In this document: positions 10,199 through 21,675 of the stretch, piece by piece
Layout: each line of letters begins with the position of its first letter
How positions within the stretch are numbered: the first letter of the stretch is position 1
Assembly: GCF_003533305.1 (NCBI RefSeq)
Contig: NZ_DOEH01000015.1
Span: forward strand, 248,001 to 312,000
From: Providencia sp.
GTDB taxonomy: Bacteria > Pseudomonadota > Gammaproteobacteria > Enterobacterales > Enterobacteriaceae
Direction of reading: 5' to 3'
DNA length: 64,000 bases
Translations under genes and position numbers: made by a program
The notes under the pieces: model-generated
Seen by the model: the letters and a program-made list of their open reading frames with translations, nothing else
Databases searched by the model: none
What the model was told of the DNA's origin: nothing

Positions 10199-11500
10199 AT
10201 GAAAGTTATGGTCTTAGGCGCAGGTGTTATCGGTGTTACAACCGCATGGTATTTAGCCAAGCAAGGGCATGAAGTGATCGTTGTTGATAGACAACTCGAT
10301 GTTGCAGAAGAAACGAGCGCAGCGAATGCAGGACAAATTTCACCTGGCTATGCAACGCCTTGGGGGGCACCAGGTATTCCAATAAAAGCAATAAAATGGA
10401 TGTTTGAAAAGCATGCACCTTTAGCCATTAAACCTGATGGGTCATTATTCCAATTACGTTGGATGTGGCAGATGTTAAAAAATTGCGATATTCAACATTA
10501 CTCCATGAATAAAAGTCGTATGGTGCGCATCGCGGAGTATAGCCGTGATTGTATTCGGCAATTAAGAACGGATACTGGTATTAATTATGAAGGTCGTCAA
10601 GCGGGCACTTTGCAGTTGTTTAGAACAGAAAAACAATTTGATAATGCGGCTAATGATATCGCTGTTCTAAAGCAAGAGGGCGTTGCTTACGAATTGTTAA
10701 CAGCAAATGAGCTAATCAAAGTTGAGCCTGCTCTTGAATATGTAAAAGATAAGCTTACTGGCGGATTGCGATTGCCCAATGATGAGACTGGTGATTGTCA
10801 GCAATTTACTAAAAAGCTGGCTAAAATGGCTCAAGCCGCAGGTGTGATATTTAAATTTGGCGCTAAAGTTGAACAAATTTTAACGGATGGTAATAAAATC
10901 AGTGGCGTAAAAATTGATGGTGAAGTGGTTAAGGCTGATCAATATGTTGTCGCTATGGGGTCTTATTCAACCGCGATATTACAGCAATTAGTTAAAATAC
11001 CCGTGTATCCATTAAAAGGTTATTCATTGACGATGCCTATTTTAGATACACAACGAGCTCCGGTATCGACAGTGCTTGATGAGACTTATAAAATAGCTGT
11101 GACTCGTTTTGATGACCGCATTCGCGTTGGTGGTATGGCTGAAGTTGTGGGATTTAATTTAGATGTCTTGAAACAGCGTTGTGAAACATTAAAGATGGTT
11201 GTGCAAGATCTGTATCAAGGTGGCGGTGATATAAATCAAGCTCAATTCTGGGCGGGGTTGCGTCCGATGACGCCAGATGGTACGCCAATTGTGGGTGCAA
11301 CTGTTTATAGTAATCTTTATCTTAATACTGGCCACGGTACATTGGGTTGGACCATGGCTTGCGGTTCTGCAAAACTACTTGCAGATTTGATTTCTGGCAA
11401 TAAGCCGGATATCAAATTCGATGATTTGTCAGTATTTCGATATGTAGATGGCTTTAATACAAAATTGGTATCTAGTGGACATTTATCGCCAGTACGTTAA
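10199..11500 (+). CDS. dadA: D-amino acid dehydrogenase DadA
   Basis: FAD-dependent, membrane-associated dehydrogenase that oxidises D-alanine to pyruvate and ammonia and feeds electrons to the respiratory chain. 433 residues, the E. coli length. The N-terminal dinucleotide-binding motif is VLGAGVIGV (about residues 5-13); further conserved blocks are [40 protein letters not shown] and [15 protein letters not shown] near the C-terminus. It forms an operon with dadX, whose start lies 54 bases downstream. Together they convert L-alanine via D-alanine to pyruvate. Confidence 0.95.
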   Translation: MKVMVLGAGVIGVTTAWYLAKQGHEVIVVDRQLDVAEETSAANAGQISPGYATPWGAPGIPIKAIKWMFEKHAPLAIKPDGSLFQLRWMWQMLKNCDIQHYSMNKSRMVRIAEYSRDCIRQLRTDTGINYEGRQAGTLQLFRTEKQFDNAANDIAVLKQEGVAYELLTANELIKVEPALEYVKDKLTGGLRLPNDETGDCQQFTKKLAKMAQAAGVIFKFGAKVEQILTDGNKISGVKIDGEVVKADQYVVAMGSYSTAILQQLVKIPVYPLKGYSLTMPILDTQRAPVSTVLDETYKIAVTRFDDRIRVGGMAEVVGFNLDVLKQRCETLKMVVQDLYQGGGDINQAQFWAGLRPMTPDGTPIVGATVYSNLYLNTGHGTLGWTMACGSAKLLADLISGNKPDIKFDDLSVFRYVDGFNTKLVSSGHLSPVR

Positions 11501-11554
11501 ATGGGCGGCTAAAAAACAGTGAGGATGATTATCCTCGATAATAAAGGAATTAAT

Positions 11555-12619
11555 ATGCCACGCCCAATCAGTGCGGTTATTCATTTACAAAATTTAACGC
11601 ATAACTTATCCGTCGTGCGCAAACACATTGGGCAAGCCAAAATTTGGTCAGTGATGAAGGCTGATGGTTATGGTCATGGTATAAAACAAATTTGGCGTGC
11701 TTTACAAGAAACGGATGGTTTTGCTGTTTTAGATCTTAATGAAGCTATTTTATTACGAGAGGAAGGCTGGAAAGGCCCAATATTATTGCTTGAAGGCTTT
11801 TTTCAAGCACAAGATTTACTTGTGATTGAGCAATATCAGCTTGCGACAAGTATTCATAGTCAATGGCAGCTAGCCGCGATAGCAAAAGCACCATTGAAAA
11901 CGCCAATATCGGTGTATATTAAGCTAAACAGTGGAATGAACCGATTAGGTTTTTCCCAAGATGAATATATGAATGTCATTAGTCAGTTAAATGCGATGGC
12001 AAATGTGGGTGAAATTACGCTAATGAGCCACTTTGCAAATTCTGACATTAAAACGGGTATAAAGACTCCGTTGCAACAAATTAGGCAATTTGACCATTTG
12101 TCTTTACCAACTTGCATAGCTAACTCAGGTGCTGCACTTTGGCACAGTGGGACACATTATGATTGGGTTCGTACAGGAATAATACTTTATGGCGCTTCGC
12201 CTAGTGGTAAATGGGCTGATGTGGTTGATTTAAATCTTAAAGCTGCGATGACGTTAAAATCAGAAATCATCGCTATTCATAAGATTAAAGCCGGGCAATC
12301 TATTGGTTATGGTAGTAAGTTTACTGCAACAAAATCGATGCGTATTGCAACAGTGGCTTGTGGCTACGCAGATGGCTATCCACGACATGCGCCAACGGGT
12401 ACGCCTGTCTGGTGCCATGGCGCTAAACATGCGCTGTTAGGTGCGGTGTCGATGGATATGCTAACGATTGATGTTACTAATTGTCCTGATGCGAATATTG
12501 GCTCATCTGTGGAGCTTTGGGGAGAAAATATCCCTATCGATGATGTTGCTCAGATGGCTGGAACGATTGGTTATCAATTAATGTGTGCACTAGCCAAAAG
12601 AGTTCCTGTGAGCTATTAA
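11555..12619 (+). CDS. dadX: Catabolic alanine racemase DadX
   Basis: PLP-dependent racemase interconverting L- and D-alanine, supplying substrate for DadA. 354 residues. The PLP lysine is Lys35 in SVMKADGYGHG; the NSGMNRLGF and GYGSKFTA segments (the latter with the second catalytic base Tyr) and SMDMLTIDVT are also present. I took ATG 11555 (MPRPISAV), which has AAGGA 7 bases upstream and aligns with E. coli; upstream in-frame codons to 11519 are not conserved. Its place directly after dadA identifies it as the catabolic enzyme rather than the biosynthetic Alr. Confidence 0.94.
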   Translation: MPRPISAVIHLQNLTHNLSVVRKHIGQAKIWSVMKADGYGHGIKQIWRALQETDGFAVLDLNEAILLREEGWKGPILLLEGFFQAQDLLVIEQYQLATSIHSQWQLAAIAKAPLKTPISVYIKLNSGMNRLGFSQDEYMNVISQLNAMANVGEITLMSHFANSDIKTGIKTPLQQIRQFDHLSLPTCIANSGAALWHSGTHYDWVRTGIILYGASPSGKWADVVDLNLKAAMTLKSEIIAIHKIKAGQSIGYGSKFTATKSMRIATVACGYADGYPRHAPTGTPVWCHGAKHALLGAVSMDMLTIDVTNCPDANIGSSVELWGENIPIDDVAQMAGTIGYQLMCALAKRVPVSY

Positions 12620-12767
12620 TATATTTGTATATAATACAGGTAATCATTCAATATAGATAAGTTTACCAATTTAGCTTTAAATGTGATTTATTAGGCTAAT
12701 ATTGGGAAATGTTCTATATTGCGTTAACATATCCTCTAATTCATTTTCATTTACTCTTGGATTTTGT

Positions 12768-13520
12768 ATGTCTAAAACAATTAAATTAACAACACTAGCT
12801 GTCGCATTAGGTATGTTATCAAGTGCTGCAGTTGCAGGAACGTGGTCAGTAGGTGCGTCAGTTTTGGCTCAATCTACTCCCTATAAAGGCATCAAATCAC
12901 GAGACTATGTAACGCCAGTCCCTGTCATTAACTATGAAGGTGAGAATTTCTATTTTCATACTTTAGCAGCAGGTTACTACCTGTGGAATGATGGTGTTGA
13001 CCAACTGTCACTGGATGCTTATTACTATCCTCAATTTTTCAAGCCTAAAGATAATGACGATAACGCGATGCGTGAGTTAGATCGTCGCCGTGATACCGTA
13101 ATGGGCGGTTTTACTTATAAACATAAAGCTGATTGGGGTACATTAAGATTTATTGGTTCTGGTGATATGTTGGGGATTAGTAATGGTTTACGTGCTGAAA
13201 CGGCATATCTCTATAGTTTCCAAGCTGACAAATGGACATTGACACCAGGTATCGGTATTAAGTGGGACAGTGAAAACCAAAACAGATACGAATATGGTAT
13301 CTCTTCAAAAGAGTCTCGCAATAGTGGATTAAAACGTTACCAGCCAGGCTCTAGCTGGACGCCATTCTTAGAATTATCAGGTAATTATCGCTTTGATGAA
13401 AACTGGACAGCATTCGCTGCGGGTCGTGTTGACCATATGTCTAGTGAAGTCAAAGATAGCCCGATGGTGAATAAATCAGTGTCGGCTATTGTATGGACGG
13501 GCTTCACTTATACTTTCTAA
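12768..13520 (+). CDS. mipA: MipA/OmpV family outer-membrane protein
   Basis: Predicted outer-membrane beta-barrel protein; E. coli MipA is described as a scaffold linking MltA and PBP1B in murein synthesis. 250 residues. It starts with a Sec signal peptide (MSKTIKLTTLAVAL, cleavage after AVA at about residue 24), followed by alternating amphipathic strands and an aromatic C-terminal Phe (WTGFTYTF), as expected for BAM-dependent insertion. VPVINYEGENF, AAGYYLWNDGVD and WDSENQN match E. coli MipA. ATG 12768 was chosen because the signal peptide begins there; the frame is open upstream to 12702. A terminator follows at 13571-13612. Confidence 0.88.
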   Translation: MSKTIKLTTLAVALGMLSSAAVAGTWSVGASVLAQSTPYKGIKSRDYVTPVPVINYEGENFYFHTLAAGYYLWNDGVDQLSLDAYYYPQFFKPKDNDDNAMRELDRRRDTVMGGFTYKHKADWGTLRFIGSGDMLGISNGLRAETAYLYSFQADKWTLTPGIGIKWDSENQNRYEYGISSKESRNSGLKRYQPGSSWTPFLELSGNYRFDENWTAFAAGRVDHMSSEVKDSPMVNKSVSAIVWTGFTYTF

Positions 13521-13570
13521 GTGATGAACCTCGGATAAGTGTTCTATTACAGACTTATCAAAGTTAATAT

Positions 13571-13612
13571 AAAAAACCCCAAAGGTAGATACTTTTGGGG
13601 TTTTGTTTTTTC
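13571..13612. terminator. Bidirectional terminator mipA / yeaD
   Basis: AAAACCCCAAA and TTTTGGGGTTTT arms flank a short loop; a run of A on the left and of T on the right serves both convergent genes. Confidence 0.85.
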
Positions 13613-13638
13613 TATTATTTTATCTATATTTTTATGCA

Positions 13639-14520
13639 CTAGGCTTGAGGTTTGTTATCTCGACAAACCATGACTAATGATAAACGAGCAGGGTGCTGGG
13701 CTTCACTTATCATCGGTTTATTAATTCGGGCTGTTTCGACGCAGACCATCTGCTTATAACCATTATTTGGCATATCTTTCATACTGCAAGATAATTCAGC
13801 CCATGGATTCCAGCAAACGACATCGCTATGGTGATAATGGTGGATTTCAATGGTACGAGCCCAACCATCATCGCGTAATAAACTGTATTCTTCAGGTTCG
13901 GTATAAACACGGTCAGTCAATTTATTAAATTTGAGCGGTTCTGAAATATAAACTTCTTTATCAGCAACGGTATCTAAATAGTGATCGCCAAGGCCATAAA
14001 CTGTCGCTTTTTGAATGTCACTTATATTGAAATAGGAATGTAAAGCGGCAGTCGCTTCAAAATCACCATAACTTTCTAATTCAAGCTCACAAGTTTCACC
14101 TAATTTCATTCGTAAGATTAATGTGAATTCATGAGGCCACAATTTACGACTGTATTCTGTATCCGTTAACGTGAAAGTGAGAATTACGCCGTCTTCATGT
14201 TCGTTATGAGCAGTAAATTTCCAAGGCAAAATACGAGCGAAACCGTGGCTAGGGCTGTTTACAGGACCAAACCAAGGCCAACAGATGGGAATACCCCCAC
14301 GGATTGCAGTGCCTTCTTTAAATGCGCTCTCCGCGCTGAGCCATAAACAGGGTTTTTGTCCTGCTGGTTGCCAATCAATTAACTGAGCCCCTTGAAGGCT
14401 TACGACGCCTCGAACTTTTGGGTGAGAAACCACAATAAGAGGAAGTTCATCCAATTGGCGTTGAGTAATGTATGCAGAGACCTGTTTAATGACTGGTAAT
14501 GCAAATAATTTATCGTGCAT
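13639..14520 (-). CDS. yeaD: D-hexose-6-phosphate mutarotase (YeaD)
   Basis: Aldose-1-epimerase-like enzyme that interconverts alpha and beta anomers of glucose-6-phosphate and related hexose phosphates. 293 residues with a beta-sandwich galactose-mutarotase fold. Recognisable blocks are RGGIPICWPWFG (substrate loop with Arg), HGFARILPW, the ALHSYFNI segment with the likely active-site His, and VCWNPW, followed by VCVETARI. It lies 187 bases downstream of gapA on the same strand, as in E. coli, but behind a strong terminator, so expression may depend on read-through or a separate promoter. Confidence 0.92.
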   Translation of the reverse strand: MHDKLFALPVIKQVSAYITQRQLDELPLIVVSHPKVRGVVSLQGAQLIDWQPAGQKPCLWLSAESAFKEGTAIRGGIPICWPWFGPVNSPSHGFARILPWKFTAHNEHEDGVILTFTLTDTEYSRKLWPHEFTLILRMKLGETCELELESYGDFEATAALHSYFNISDIQKATVYGLGDHYLDTVADKEVYISEPLKFNKLTDRVYTEPEEYSLLRDDGWARTIEIHHYHHSDVVCWNPWAELSCSMKDMPNNGYKQMVCVETARINKPMISEAQHPARLSLVMVCRDNKPQA

Positions 14521-14655
14521 GATATTCCGCCTGTTTTGATGGGACAGAGACAGCAGTTTATTAGGTGGTGAAAGTATTATAGCGCTTCAAATGAATAAAG
14601 AATGATAAGACAAGAGATTGAAAAAAAGAAGTGATATATAACCATTTGATGCGAT

Positions 14656-14683
14656 ACAAAAGAGCCGCCATAAGGCGGCTCCG
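14656..14683 (-). terminator. Intrinsic terminator of gapA
   Basis: GAGCCGCC (14662-14669) and GGCGGCTC (14674-14681) with a 4-base loop, followed on the minus strand by TTTTGT. A very stable hairpin, as expected for a highly expressed gene. Confidence 0.88.
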
Positions 14684-14707
14684 TAAACACTAATAACGTA
14701 ATAGCTC

Positions 14708-16059
<1,352 letters not shown>

Positions 16060-16473
16060 ATGTCAAATAAAGTCAAACAACCTATTGATTTATCTGATTT
16101 AAATGAAATGCAGCTCTATGTTACGCAGCAGGCAGGAACAGAGCCTCCTTTTAGCGGTCAATTATTACATAACCGTAAAGATGGTGTGTATGAATGCTTG
16201 TGCTGCGGTACGCCACTTTTCCTTTCTGAGACTAAATTTGATGCCGGATGTGGTTGGCCAAGTTTCTATGAACCAATCAAGGAAGGGGCGATAAAATATA
16301 TTGAAGATGTCTCTCATGGTATGCATCGAATTGAAGTTCGTTGCCAAAACTGTAATGCGCATTTAGGGCATGTTTTTCCTGATGGACCACAGCCAACAGG
16401 GCAACGTTACTGTATAAATTCAGCATCGTTAAGTTTTTTGGATGATGATAATGGTGAAAAAACCTTAGGTTAG
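16060..16473 (+). CDS. msrB: Peptide methionine-R-sulfoxide reductase MsrB
   Basis: Repairs oxidised methionine by reducing the R epimer of methionine sulfoxide, using thioredoxin. 137 residues. The catalytic cysteine is in [11 protein letters not shown]; two zinc-binding pairs are CLCCG (first and last Cys) and CQNC; GCGWPSF and [10 protein letters not shown] are signature blocks of the family. It matches E. coli MsrB from the start codon on. It is divergent from gapA, as in E. coli, and followed by yeaC. Confidence 0.95.
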   Translation: MSNKVKQPIDLSDLNEMQLYVTQQAGTEPPFSGQLLHNRKDGVYECLCCGTPLFLSETKFDAGCGWPSFYEPIKEGAIKYIEDVSHGMHRIEVRCQNCNAHLGHVFPDGPQPTGQRYCINSASLSFLDDDNGEKTLG

Positions 16474-16601
16474 TGTATTTCATGATGCTGAAGCTTGCTG
16501 AACACCATAAAGATAAAACAGCAATATCGATTCAGCAAAATAAATGGAAAAAGAATTATTTAAACACTCAGTTTTGTAAGATTTATTTAAGGAGCACTCT
16601 T

Positions 16602-16904
16602 GTGAGCGTAGAAATAGATGCAGAACATATTGAACAGTTGCTTGCGGTGATGACACCTGAAATATACCAGCGTTTGGTAACAGCGGTAGAGCTTGGTAAA
16701 TGGCCAGATGGGGTAGTATTAACGCCTGATCAAAAAGAACATAGCTTACAAATGGTATTATTATGGCAATCTCGCAATAACCATAATCCAGATCACATGA
16801 CTGTCGGGACTGATGGACAAATTACCATGAAAAGTAAACAAGAATTAAAATCCATTTTTCAAGGTGATATGTTAGCAACACTGAAACCACAAAATCATGA
16901 TTGA
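16602..16904 (+). CDS. yeaC: DUF1315 family protein YeaC
   Basis: 100-residue soluble protein of unknown function, like E. coli YeaC: the segments YQRLVTAVELGKWPDG, LTPDQKE and MTMKSKQ-like (here ITMKSKQEL) are shared. I placed the start at GTG 16602 because AAGGAG (16589-16594) sits 7 bases upstream and the homologue begins there; the frame is open back to 16473, but the extra 43 residues resemble nothing. It is 128 bases after msrB on the same strand, as in E. coli. Confidence 0.85.
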   Translation: MSVEIDAEHIEQLLAVMTPEIYQRLVTAVELGKWPDGVVLTPDQKEHSLQMVLLWQSRNNHNPDHMTVGTDGQITMKSKQELKSIFQGDMLATLKPQNHD

Positions 16905-16959
16905 TTTTAAACTAAAAATGGCGCTTAACGCTGAGAAATGCTTTGCTTCTTAAGATTAA

Positions 16960-16985
16960 GATAATAAAAAAGTGACGTTGTCACT
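16960..16985 (-). terminator. Terminator of the ansA-pncA unit
   Basis: AGTGAC (16971-16976) and GTCACT (16980-16985) with a 3-base loop; read on the minus strand it is followed by TTTTTTATTATC. A second hairpin (TGCGCC 17038-17043 with GGCGCA 17058-17063) lies between it and the pncA stop. Confidence 0.75.
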
Positions 16986-17071
16986 GAATGTGAGTGATGC
17001 GCATTCTGATTTATTGAGATAGTAAATAAGCGCTAAATGCGCCGAGCATGAAAGCAAGGCGCAGTTTGAAT

Positions 17072-17698
17072 TTAACTTAACGTATTGAGAGTAATTAATT
17101 TAGCACCTGATTTTTGCATTTCGAGTAAGGCATTCTGGCTATCTTGCGCTGATAAATTCACACCACGACAGCCATCGGTTAGCACATCAACCAGATAACC
17201 CAATGTTAGGGCATCAAGCACTGTAAATTTAACGCAATAATCTGTCGCAATGCCCATTACGATTAAGTGTGTGATTTGCTGCTGTTGTAGCCATTGATGT
17301 AAACGTGTTTGAGTGACTTGGTCATTATCAAAAAAGGCACTATAGCTATCAACTTGATGATTTTCACCTTTAGTAAAAATTTCATCAATGGCTTGTATGT
17401 TTAACTCAGGATGAAAGTCTGAGCCTATTTCGCCTTGCACACAATGAACCGGCCACCAAACTTGTGGAATACCATTTAAGTCACCAATATCGCCAATTTG
17501 AGTACCTGAATTATCGGCAAAACTTAAATGTGTCGCGGGGTGCCAATCTTGGCTTGCAATAATTTTGATATTATTTTTTAGGCAGATATCAATCGCCTTA
17601 TTGGCGGTATCGATGACTTTTTCGCTCTCTTGAACAGCTAATGCGCCGCCTGAACAAAAATCATTCTGTAAATCGACTAATAATAAGGCTGATTTCAT
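17072..17698 (-). CDS. pncA: Nicotinamidase PncA
   Basis: Hydrolyses nicotinamide to nicotinate in NAD salvage. 208 residues. The isochorismatase-like fold shows catalytic Asp9 in LLLVDLQNDF, the metal-binding segment SQDWHPATH, the catalytic Lys in FTKGEN, and the nucleophilic Cys in IATDYCVKFTVLDA. A GAGAG ribosome binding site lies 5 bases before the ATG. It follows ansA by 32 bases and the pair is probably cotranscribed, as in E. coli. Confidence 0.93.
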   Translation of the reverse strand: MKSALLLVDLQNDFCSGGALAVQESEKVIDTANKAIDICLKNNIKIIASQDWHPATHLSFADNSGTQIGDIGDLNGIPQVWWPVHCVQGEIGSDFHPELNIQAIDEIFTKGENHQVDSYSAFFDNDQVTQTRLHQWLQQQQITHLIVMGIATDYCVKFTVLDALTLGYLVDVLTDGCRGVNLSAQDSQNALLEMQKSGAKLITLNTLS

Positions 17699-17730
17699 TA
17701 CGCTCTCAGTTCCTATATTGATTTATAGTG

Positions 17731-18750
17731 CTATTCATCTGCATAGCTTAGCTCACCGCGTAAATTATTTTGCATTAATTCACGGATATGTGATGAGGTA
17801 TAATCTTGGCTAAGTAAATAATGTAATTTACTTAATGCGGCCTCAAATGTCATGTCATAGCCGCTAATTACACCAGCTTCTGCAAGGGCATGACCAGTTG
17901 CGTAGCCTTCCATATTAACTCTGCCAGAAATACACTGGGTCAAATTCACCACGATAATACCGCGATTAGTGGCTTCACGTAAGATGCGCAATAGCTCAGG
18001 CTGTTGTGGTGCATTACCGATACCATATGAGCGCAAAATCAATGCTTTTACTGGCTGTTGTAATATGTTTCGGACGATATCTATCGATAAGCCTGGGTAA
18101 AGTGTAACAACGCCTATCGGTTGTGGGGTGATGCGGTGCGTTTTCAATTCACCGATACCAATAGGTGCCGGGCACGTATTGTATGAGCGAATATGAATAC
18201 CTGCTTCCATTAGTGGTGTGCAGTTAGGAGAACTAAATGCATCGAAACCATCCGCATGCGCTTTTACGGTTCGGTTTCCACGATAAAGCTTATTATTAAA
18301 AAATAATCCGACTTCATTGACTGGATAATTCGCGGCTAAATATAGCGCATTTAATAGGTTAGTTTGACCGTCGGAGCGTAATGCTTCTAATGGTATTTGT
18401 GACCCTGTCACAATAATCGGCTTCTTTAAGTTTTCAAACATAAAAGACAGAGCAGAAGCCGTAAATGCCATAGTATCAGTACCGTGTAGGATCACGAAGC
18501 CATCATATTGGTGATAGTTATGACTAATATCATCAGCAATATATTGCCAATCTTCAGGGGTAATATCGGATGAATCGATTAGTGGCTGAAGTTCTCGGAT
18601 CGTAAACTCAGGCATTTCACTGCGATGGAATTCAGGCATTTTAGCTAATTGGGCTTGTAAATGGCCAGAAACGGGGATGTAGCCTTGAGCTGAGTGGCTC
18701 ATTCCGATGGTGCCGCCAGTGTAGACAACATAAATCGATTTCTTCTGCAT
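17731..18750 (-). CDS. ansA: L-asparaginase I (cytoplasmic) AnsA
   Basis: Hydrolyses L-asparagine to aspartate and ammonia in the cytoplasm. 339 residues with no signal peptide, which separates it from periplasmic AnsB. The first catalytic threonine is in YTGGTIGMS and the second in LHGTDTMAFTASAL; GSQIPLEALRSDGQ and LTQCISGRVNM are also conserved. The start ATG 18750 (MQKKSIYV) aligns with E. coli and has TTAGG 8 bases upstream; an upstream in-frame extension to 18804 is not conserved. Confidence 0.94.
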   Translation of the reverse strand: MQKKSIYVVYTGGTIGMSHSAQGYIPVSGHLQAQLAKMPEFHRSEMPEFTIRELQPLIDSSDITPEDWQYIADDISHNYHQYDGFVILHGTDTMAFTASALSFMFENLKKPIIVTGSQIPLEALRSDGQTNLLNALYLAANYPVNEVGLFFNNKLYRGNRTVKAHADGFDAFSSPNCTPLMEAGIHIRSYNTCPAPIGIGELKTHRITPQPIGVVTLYPGLSIDIVRNILQQPVKALILRSYGIGNAPQQPELLRILREATNRGIIVVNLTQCISGRVNMEGYATGHALAEAGVISGYDMTFEAALSKLHYLLSQDYTSSHIRELMQNNLRGELSYADE

Positions 18751-18903
18751 CTTTTTACCTAATCTTTTACCTAAGTCATGTACAGATAAGTTCAAATAAA
18801 TCATGAACTGGATGTCAGGGATTTTGACTTATTTAATTGGGATTATCTACGGATAAAATAATATTTTATAGATTGATATACAGATACGGTGCTGTAACTC
18901 TAG

Positions 18904-18931
18904 ATAAATCCCCCTCATTTGATTGAGGGGG
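18904..18931 (-). terminator. Probable terminator of sppA
   Basis: CCCCCTCA (18910-18917) and TGAGGGGG (18924-18931) with a 6-base loop. The U-run on the minus strand is short (ATTTATC), so some read-through into ansA-pncA is possible. Confidence 0.7.
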
Positions 18932-18937
18932 CAATAT

Positions 18938-20794
18938 TTAGTTAATGTCAGCGCAGTTCAGGCAAAATGCATATCGATTTTGTGGATCATTCATTTTTAA
19001 AAAGAATTGTGCTTGTTGGCGGATATCAGTTGCAACGGCAGGAGGCAAGAACGCTTGCAACATATCGGGCATCACGGCCTGTACATTTGTGGTTAGCTCA
19101 AGGAGGAGTTGATCCATAAATGAAAGCTCAGGCGACATCCAATCGAGTTCAACGGAATCAAGTTTGGCAAGCTCAGCGGCTTTTGATACAGCATCATCAA
19201 AGTCTCCGAGTTCATCAACTAAACCATTTTTTAAAGCATCTTGACCAACCCATACACGACCTTGTGCAATTTTATCTATTTCCGCTGGTGTTTTATGACG
19301 AGATTTAGCCACTAAGCCAATAAATGTTTCATAGCCATTTTCGATAGTTAATTGCATCATGTCTGAAAACTGAGGAGTGATACCTTTTGTTAGTGAAAGG
19401 TCTGCGAGTGGTGAAGTTGATACACCATCAGTATAGACACCGATAGTTTCTAAGGTATTTTCGAATGTGTTGATCACACCAAAGATCCCAATAGAGCCGG
19501 TAAGTGTGCTTGGGCTAGCAATAATGTAATTGGCAGGGGTTGATACCCAATAGCCTCCAGATGCAGCCATTCCTCCCATAGACACAACTATAGGTTTACC
19601 TGCTGCGCGGACAGAGGCTAATTCACTGCGGATTAAATCTGAGGCACTGACACTTCCGCCTGGGCTATTTACACGTAAAATAATGGCTTTAATGTTGTCA
19701 TCAAGTCGAGCATCACGAATTTGTGAAGCAATAGTATCGCCGCCTGCGATCCCAGCTGTTTGAGGCCCATCCATAATGGCACCTTGTACAACAATAACGG
19801 CAATATTACCCGTTTTATTTGTTGAAGTATCAGCCGTTTGAACCGAATAATCATAGATACTAATGCTGTTAAATTGCTTATCCTCTTTATTCCAACCAAA
19901 GTGTTTAGTCAAAATATTTTCAGATTCTTCATGGGTGTAAATTTTATCTACTAATTTTTGTTTTAGTGCATATTGTGCACTACTACCTTTATTGGCACGT
20001 AACTGATTCAGTATCTCATCGGCACCCGGAAAAATTTGTTTATCCGTTGTATTCCTGTTGGTTGCTAAGGCCGAAAGATAATTGTTCCATAATGCATTTA
20101 ACCACTGTTGGTTTGCTTCACGTGCTTCAGGTGACATATTGTCACGCATCATAGGCTCAACGGCTGATTTATATGTGCCAACACGAAAAATATGACTGCT
20201 AACTTTTAAGGTTTCTAGTAGCGATTTATAATAAATACTGTTGGTAGAAAAGCCCAAGACACTCACAGAACCTTGAGGTGATAGATAAATATCATCAGCA
20301 AAACTGGCTAAATAATATTGAGGTTGGCTAAAATTATCACCGATGGCGTAAACAGGTTTACCCGAGGCTTTGAATTCTTTAATCGCTTTGCCAATATAAG
20401 CAAGAGATGGTTGATCTGCACTGACTAAGTTATCTAAACGCAGTACCATACCAGTGATCCTGTCGTCAGTTTCTGCATTACGTATGGCATCTACAATATC
20501 AAATAGTGAATTTTCCTGCATACGACTATTTGATGTGCCAAGAAGTTCTCTACTCATTCGCCCAAAAGGGTCGGGCGCTGAAACTTGATCAACAATAACA
20601 CCTTGAAGATCGACGTAAAGTGCACCAAAATAATTTTTTTCGGGTTTAGAATCAGATTGATATAATACAACTGAACCTATTACCACAAAGAACAACACAA
20701 TAAAAATAGTGTTGAATACGAGTTCCCTAATAAAATTCAGTATTCGCCAGCTAAATTTAAAGACGGTGGCGATAATTTCCCATATTTGGCGCAT
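18938..20794 (-). CDS. sppA: Signal peptide peptidase SppA (protease IV)
   Basis: Inner-membrane serine protease that digests cleaved signal peptides. 618 residues, matching the long enterobacterial form with two tandem SppA domains. One N-terminal membrane anchor (about residues 25-48). The catalytic lysine is in VGTYKSAVEP in the first half, and the catalytic serine in SMGGMAASGGYW in the second half, giving the Ser-Lys dyad. A GGAG site lies 6 bases before the ATG. The order sppA-ansA-pncA is the E. coli order. Confidence 0.95.
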   Translation of the reverse strand: MRQIWEIIATVFKFSWRILNFIRELVFNTIFIVLFFVVIGSVVLYQSDSKPEKNYFGALYVDLQGVIVDQVSAPDPFGRMSRELLGTSNSRMQENSLFDIVDAIRNAETDDRITGMVLRLDNLVSADQPSLAYIGKAIKEFKASGKPVYAIGDNFSQPQYYLASFADDIYLSPQGSVSVLGFSTNSIYYKSLLETLKVSSHIFRVGTYKSAVEPMMRDNMSPEAREANQQWLNALWNNYLSALATNRNTTDKQIFPGADEILNQLRANKGSSAQYALKQKLVDKIYTHEESENILTKHFGWNKEDKQFNSISIYDYSVQTADTSTNKTGNIAVIVVQGAIMDGPQTAGIAGGDTIASQIRDARLDDNIKAIILRVNSPGGSVSASDLIRSELASVRAAGKPIVVSMGGMAASGGYWVSTPANYIIASPSTLTGSIGIFGVINTFENTLETIGVYTDGVSTSPLADLSLTKGITPQFSDMMQLTIENGYETFIGLVAKSRHKTPAEIDKIAQGRVWVGQDALKNGLVDELGDFDDAVSKAAELAKLDSVELDWMSPELSFMDQLLLELTTNVQAVMPDMLQAFLPPAVATDIRQQAQFFLKMNDPQNRYAFCLNCADIN

Positions 20795-21113
20795 AACTTC
20801 TCCAGAACGTAATCGATACAGTTTTGTATGTTTAATAATACAGTTGTACGTAAATCAAACACATTATTATTCATAACAAAACGGTTATGAGAGAGGTACA
20901 ATGTGATGATTATATTTTTCAATACATACAAATGATACAATTCAATGAATTAATAAAGTAATTGGTACACACTTTTGCTGATACGAGCCACTTAGTCAAT
21001 GATATCAGATGGATTAAGTTTCACGGACAGCAACAAATAACAAATATATAAAGTGAGTATGATTCCTCGTTTAAACGACTATCATATCAGTTTACGCTTA
21101 ATCGGAGACGAAA
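20795..21113. other. Divergent promoter region sppA / ydjA
   Basis: 319 bases, AT-rich, with no convincing ORF, palindrome or hairpin. It must contain the promoters of sppA and of the ydjA-selD-topB operon. Confidence 0.45.
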
Positions 21114-21665
21114 ATGGATGCTTTAACCCTTTTGTTGAATCGCCGTTCAGCTTCAAGGCTGACAACACCAGCCCCACAAGGTGAAGAACTAGAAAATATA
21201 CTCGCGGCGGGGATGAGAGCCCCTGATCATGGTTCATTGCGACCGTGGCATTTTATAGTGATGCAAAATGAAGGGATCGCAAAATTTAGTCAACTCCTTG
21301 AAAAAGCTGCAATAGACGGGAAATTAGGTGCTGAAGTGGAAGAAAAAGCACGTAATGCACCTTTTCGTGCACCGCTAATTATAACAGTTATTGCTAAAGT
21401 TCAAGATCATCCTAAAGTACCGCAATGGGAACAAATAGTGGCAGCAAGCTGCGCGGTACAAGCTATGCAAATGGCTGCTGTTGCTCAAGGATTTGGTGGT
21501 ATTTGGCGTTCTGGCTCATGGACTGAGGATACTGTTGTTCGCGAAGGTTTGGGTTGTGAAGAAAATGACCATATTGTGGGTTTTCTGTATTTAGGAACAC
21601 CTGAACTAAAAGCACCAGTTAAAGTTCAACGTCCTGATATGACAGGTTTTGTAACGCATTTTTAA
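21114..21665 (+). CDS. ydjA: Nitroreductase family protein YdjA
   Basis: Small FMN-dependent nitroreductase-fold oxidoreductase; the natural substrate is unknown. 183 residues. The FMN-binding RRSASRLT near the N-terminus, [17 protein letters not shown], and [12 protein letters not shown] match E. coli YdjA. It is the first gene of a tight operon: selD begins 10 bases after its stop, then topB. The same trio exists in E. coli, although the functional link is unclear. Confidence 0.92.
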   Translation: MDALTLLLNRRSASRLTTPAPQGEELENILAAGMRAPDHGSLRPWHFIVMQNEGIAKFSQLLEKAAIDGKLGAEVEEKARNAPFRAPLIITVIAKVQDHPKVPQWEQIVAASCAVQAMQMAAVAQGFGGIWRSGSWTEDTVVREGLGCEENDHIVGFLYLGTPELKAPVKVQRPDMTGFVTHF

Positions 21666-21675
21666 AGAGATTAAA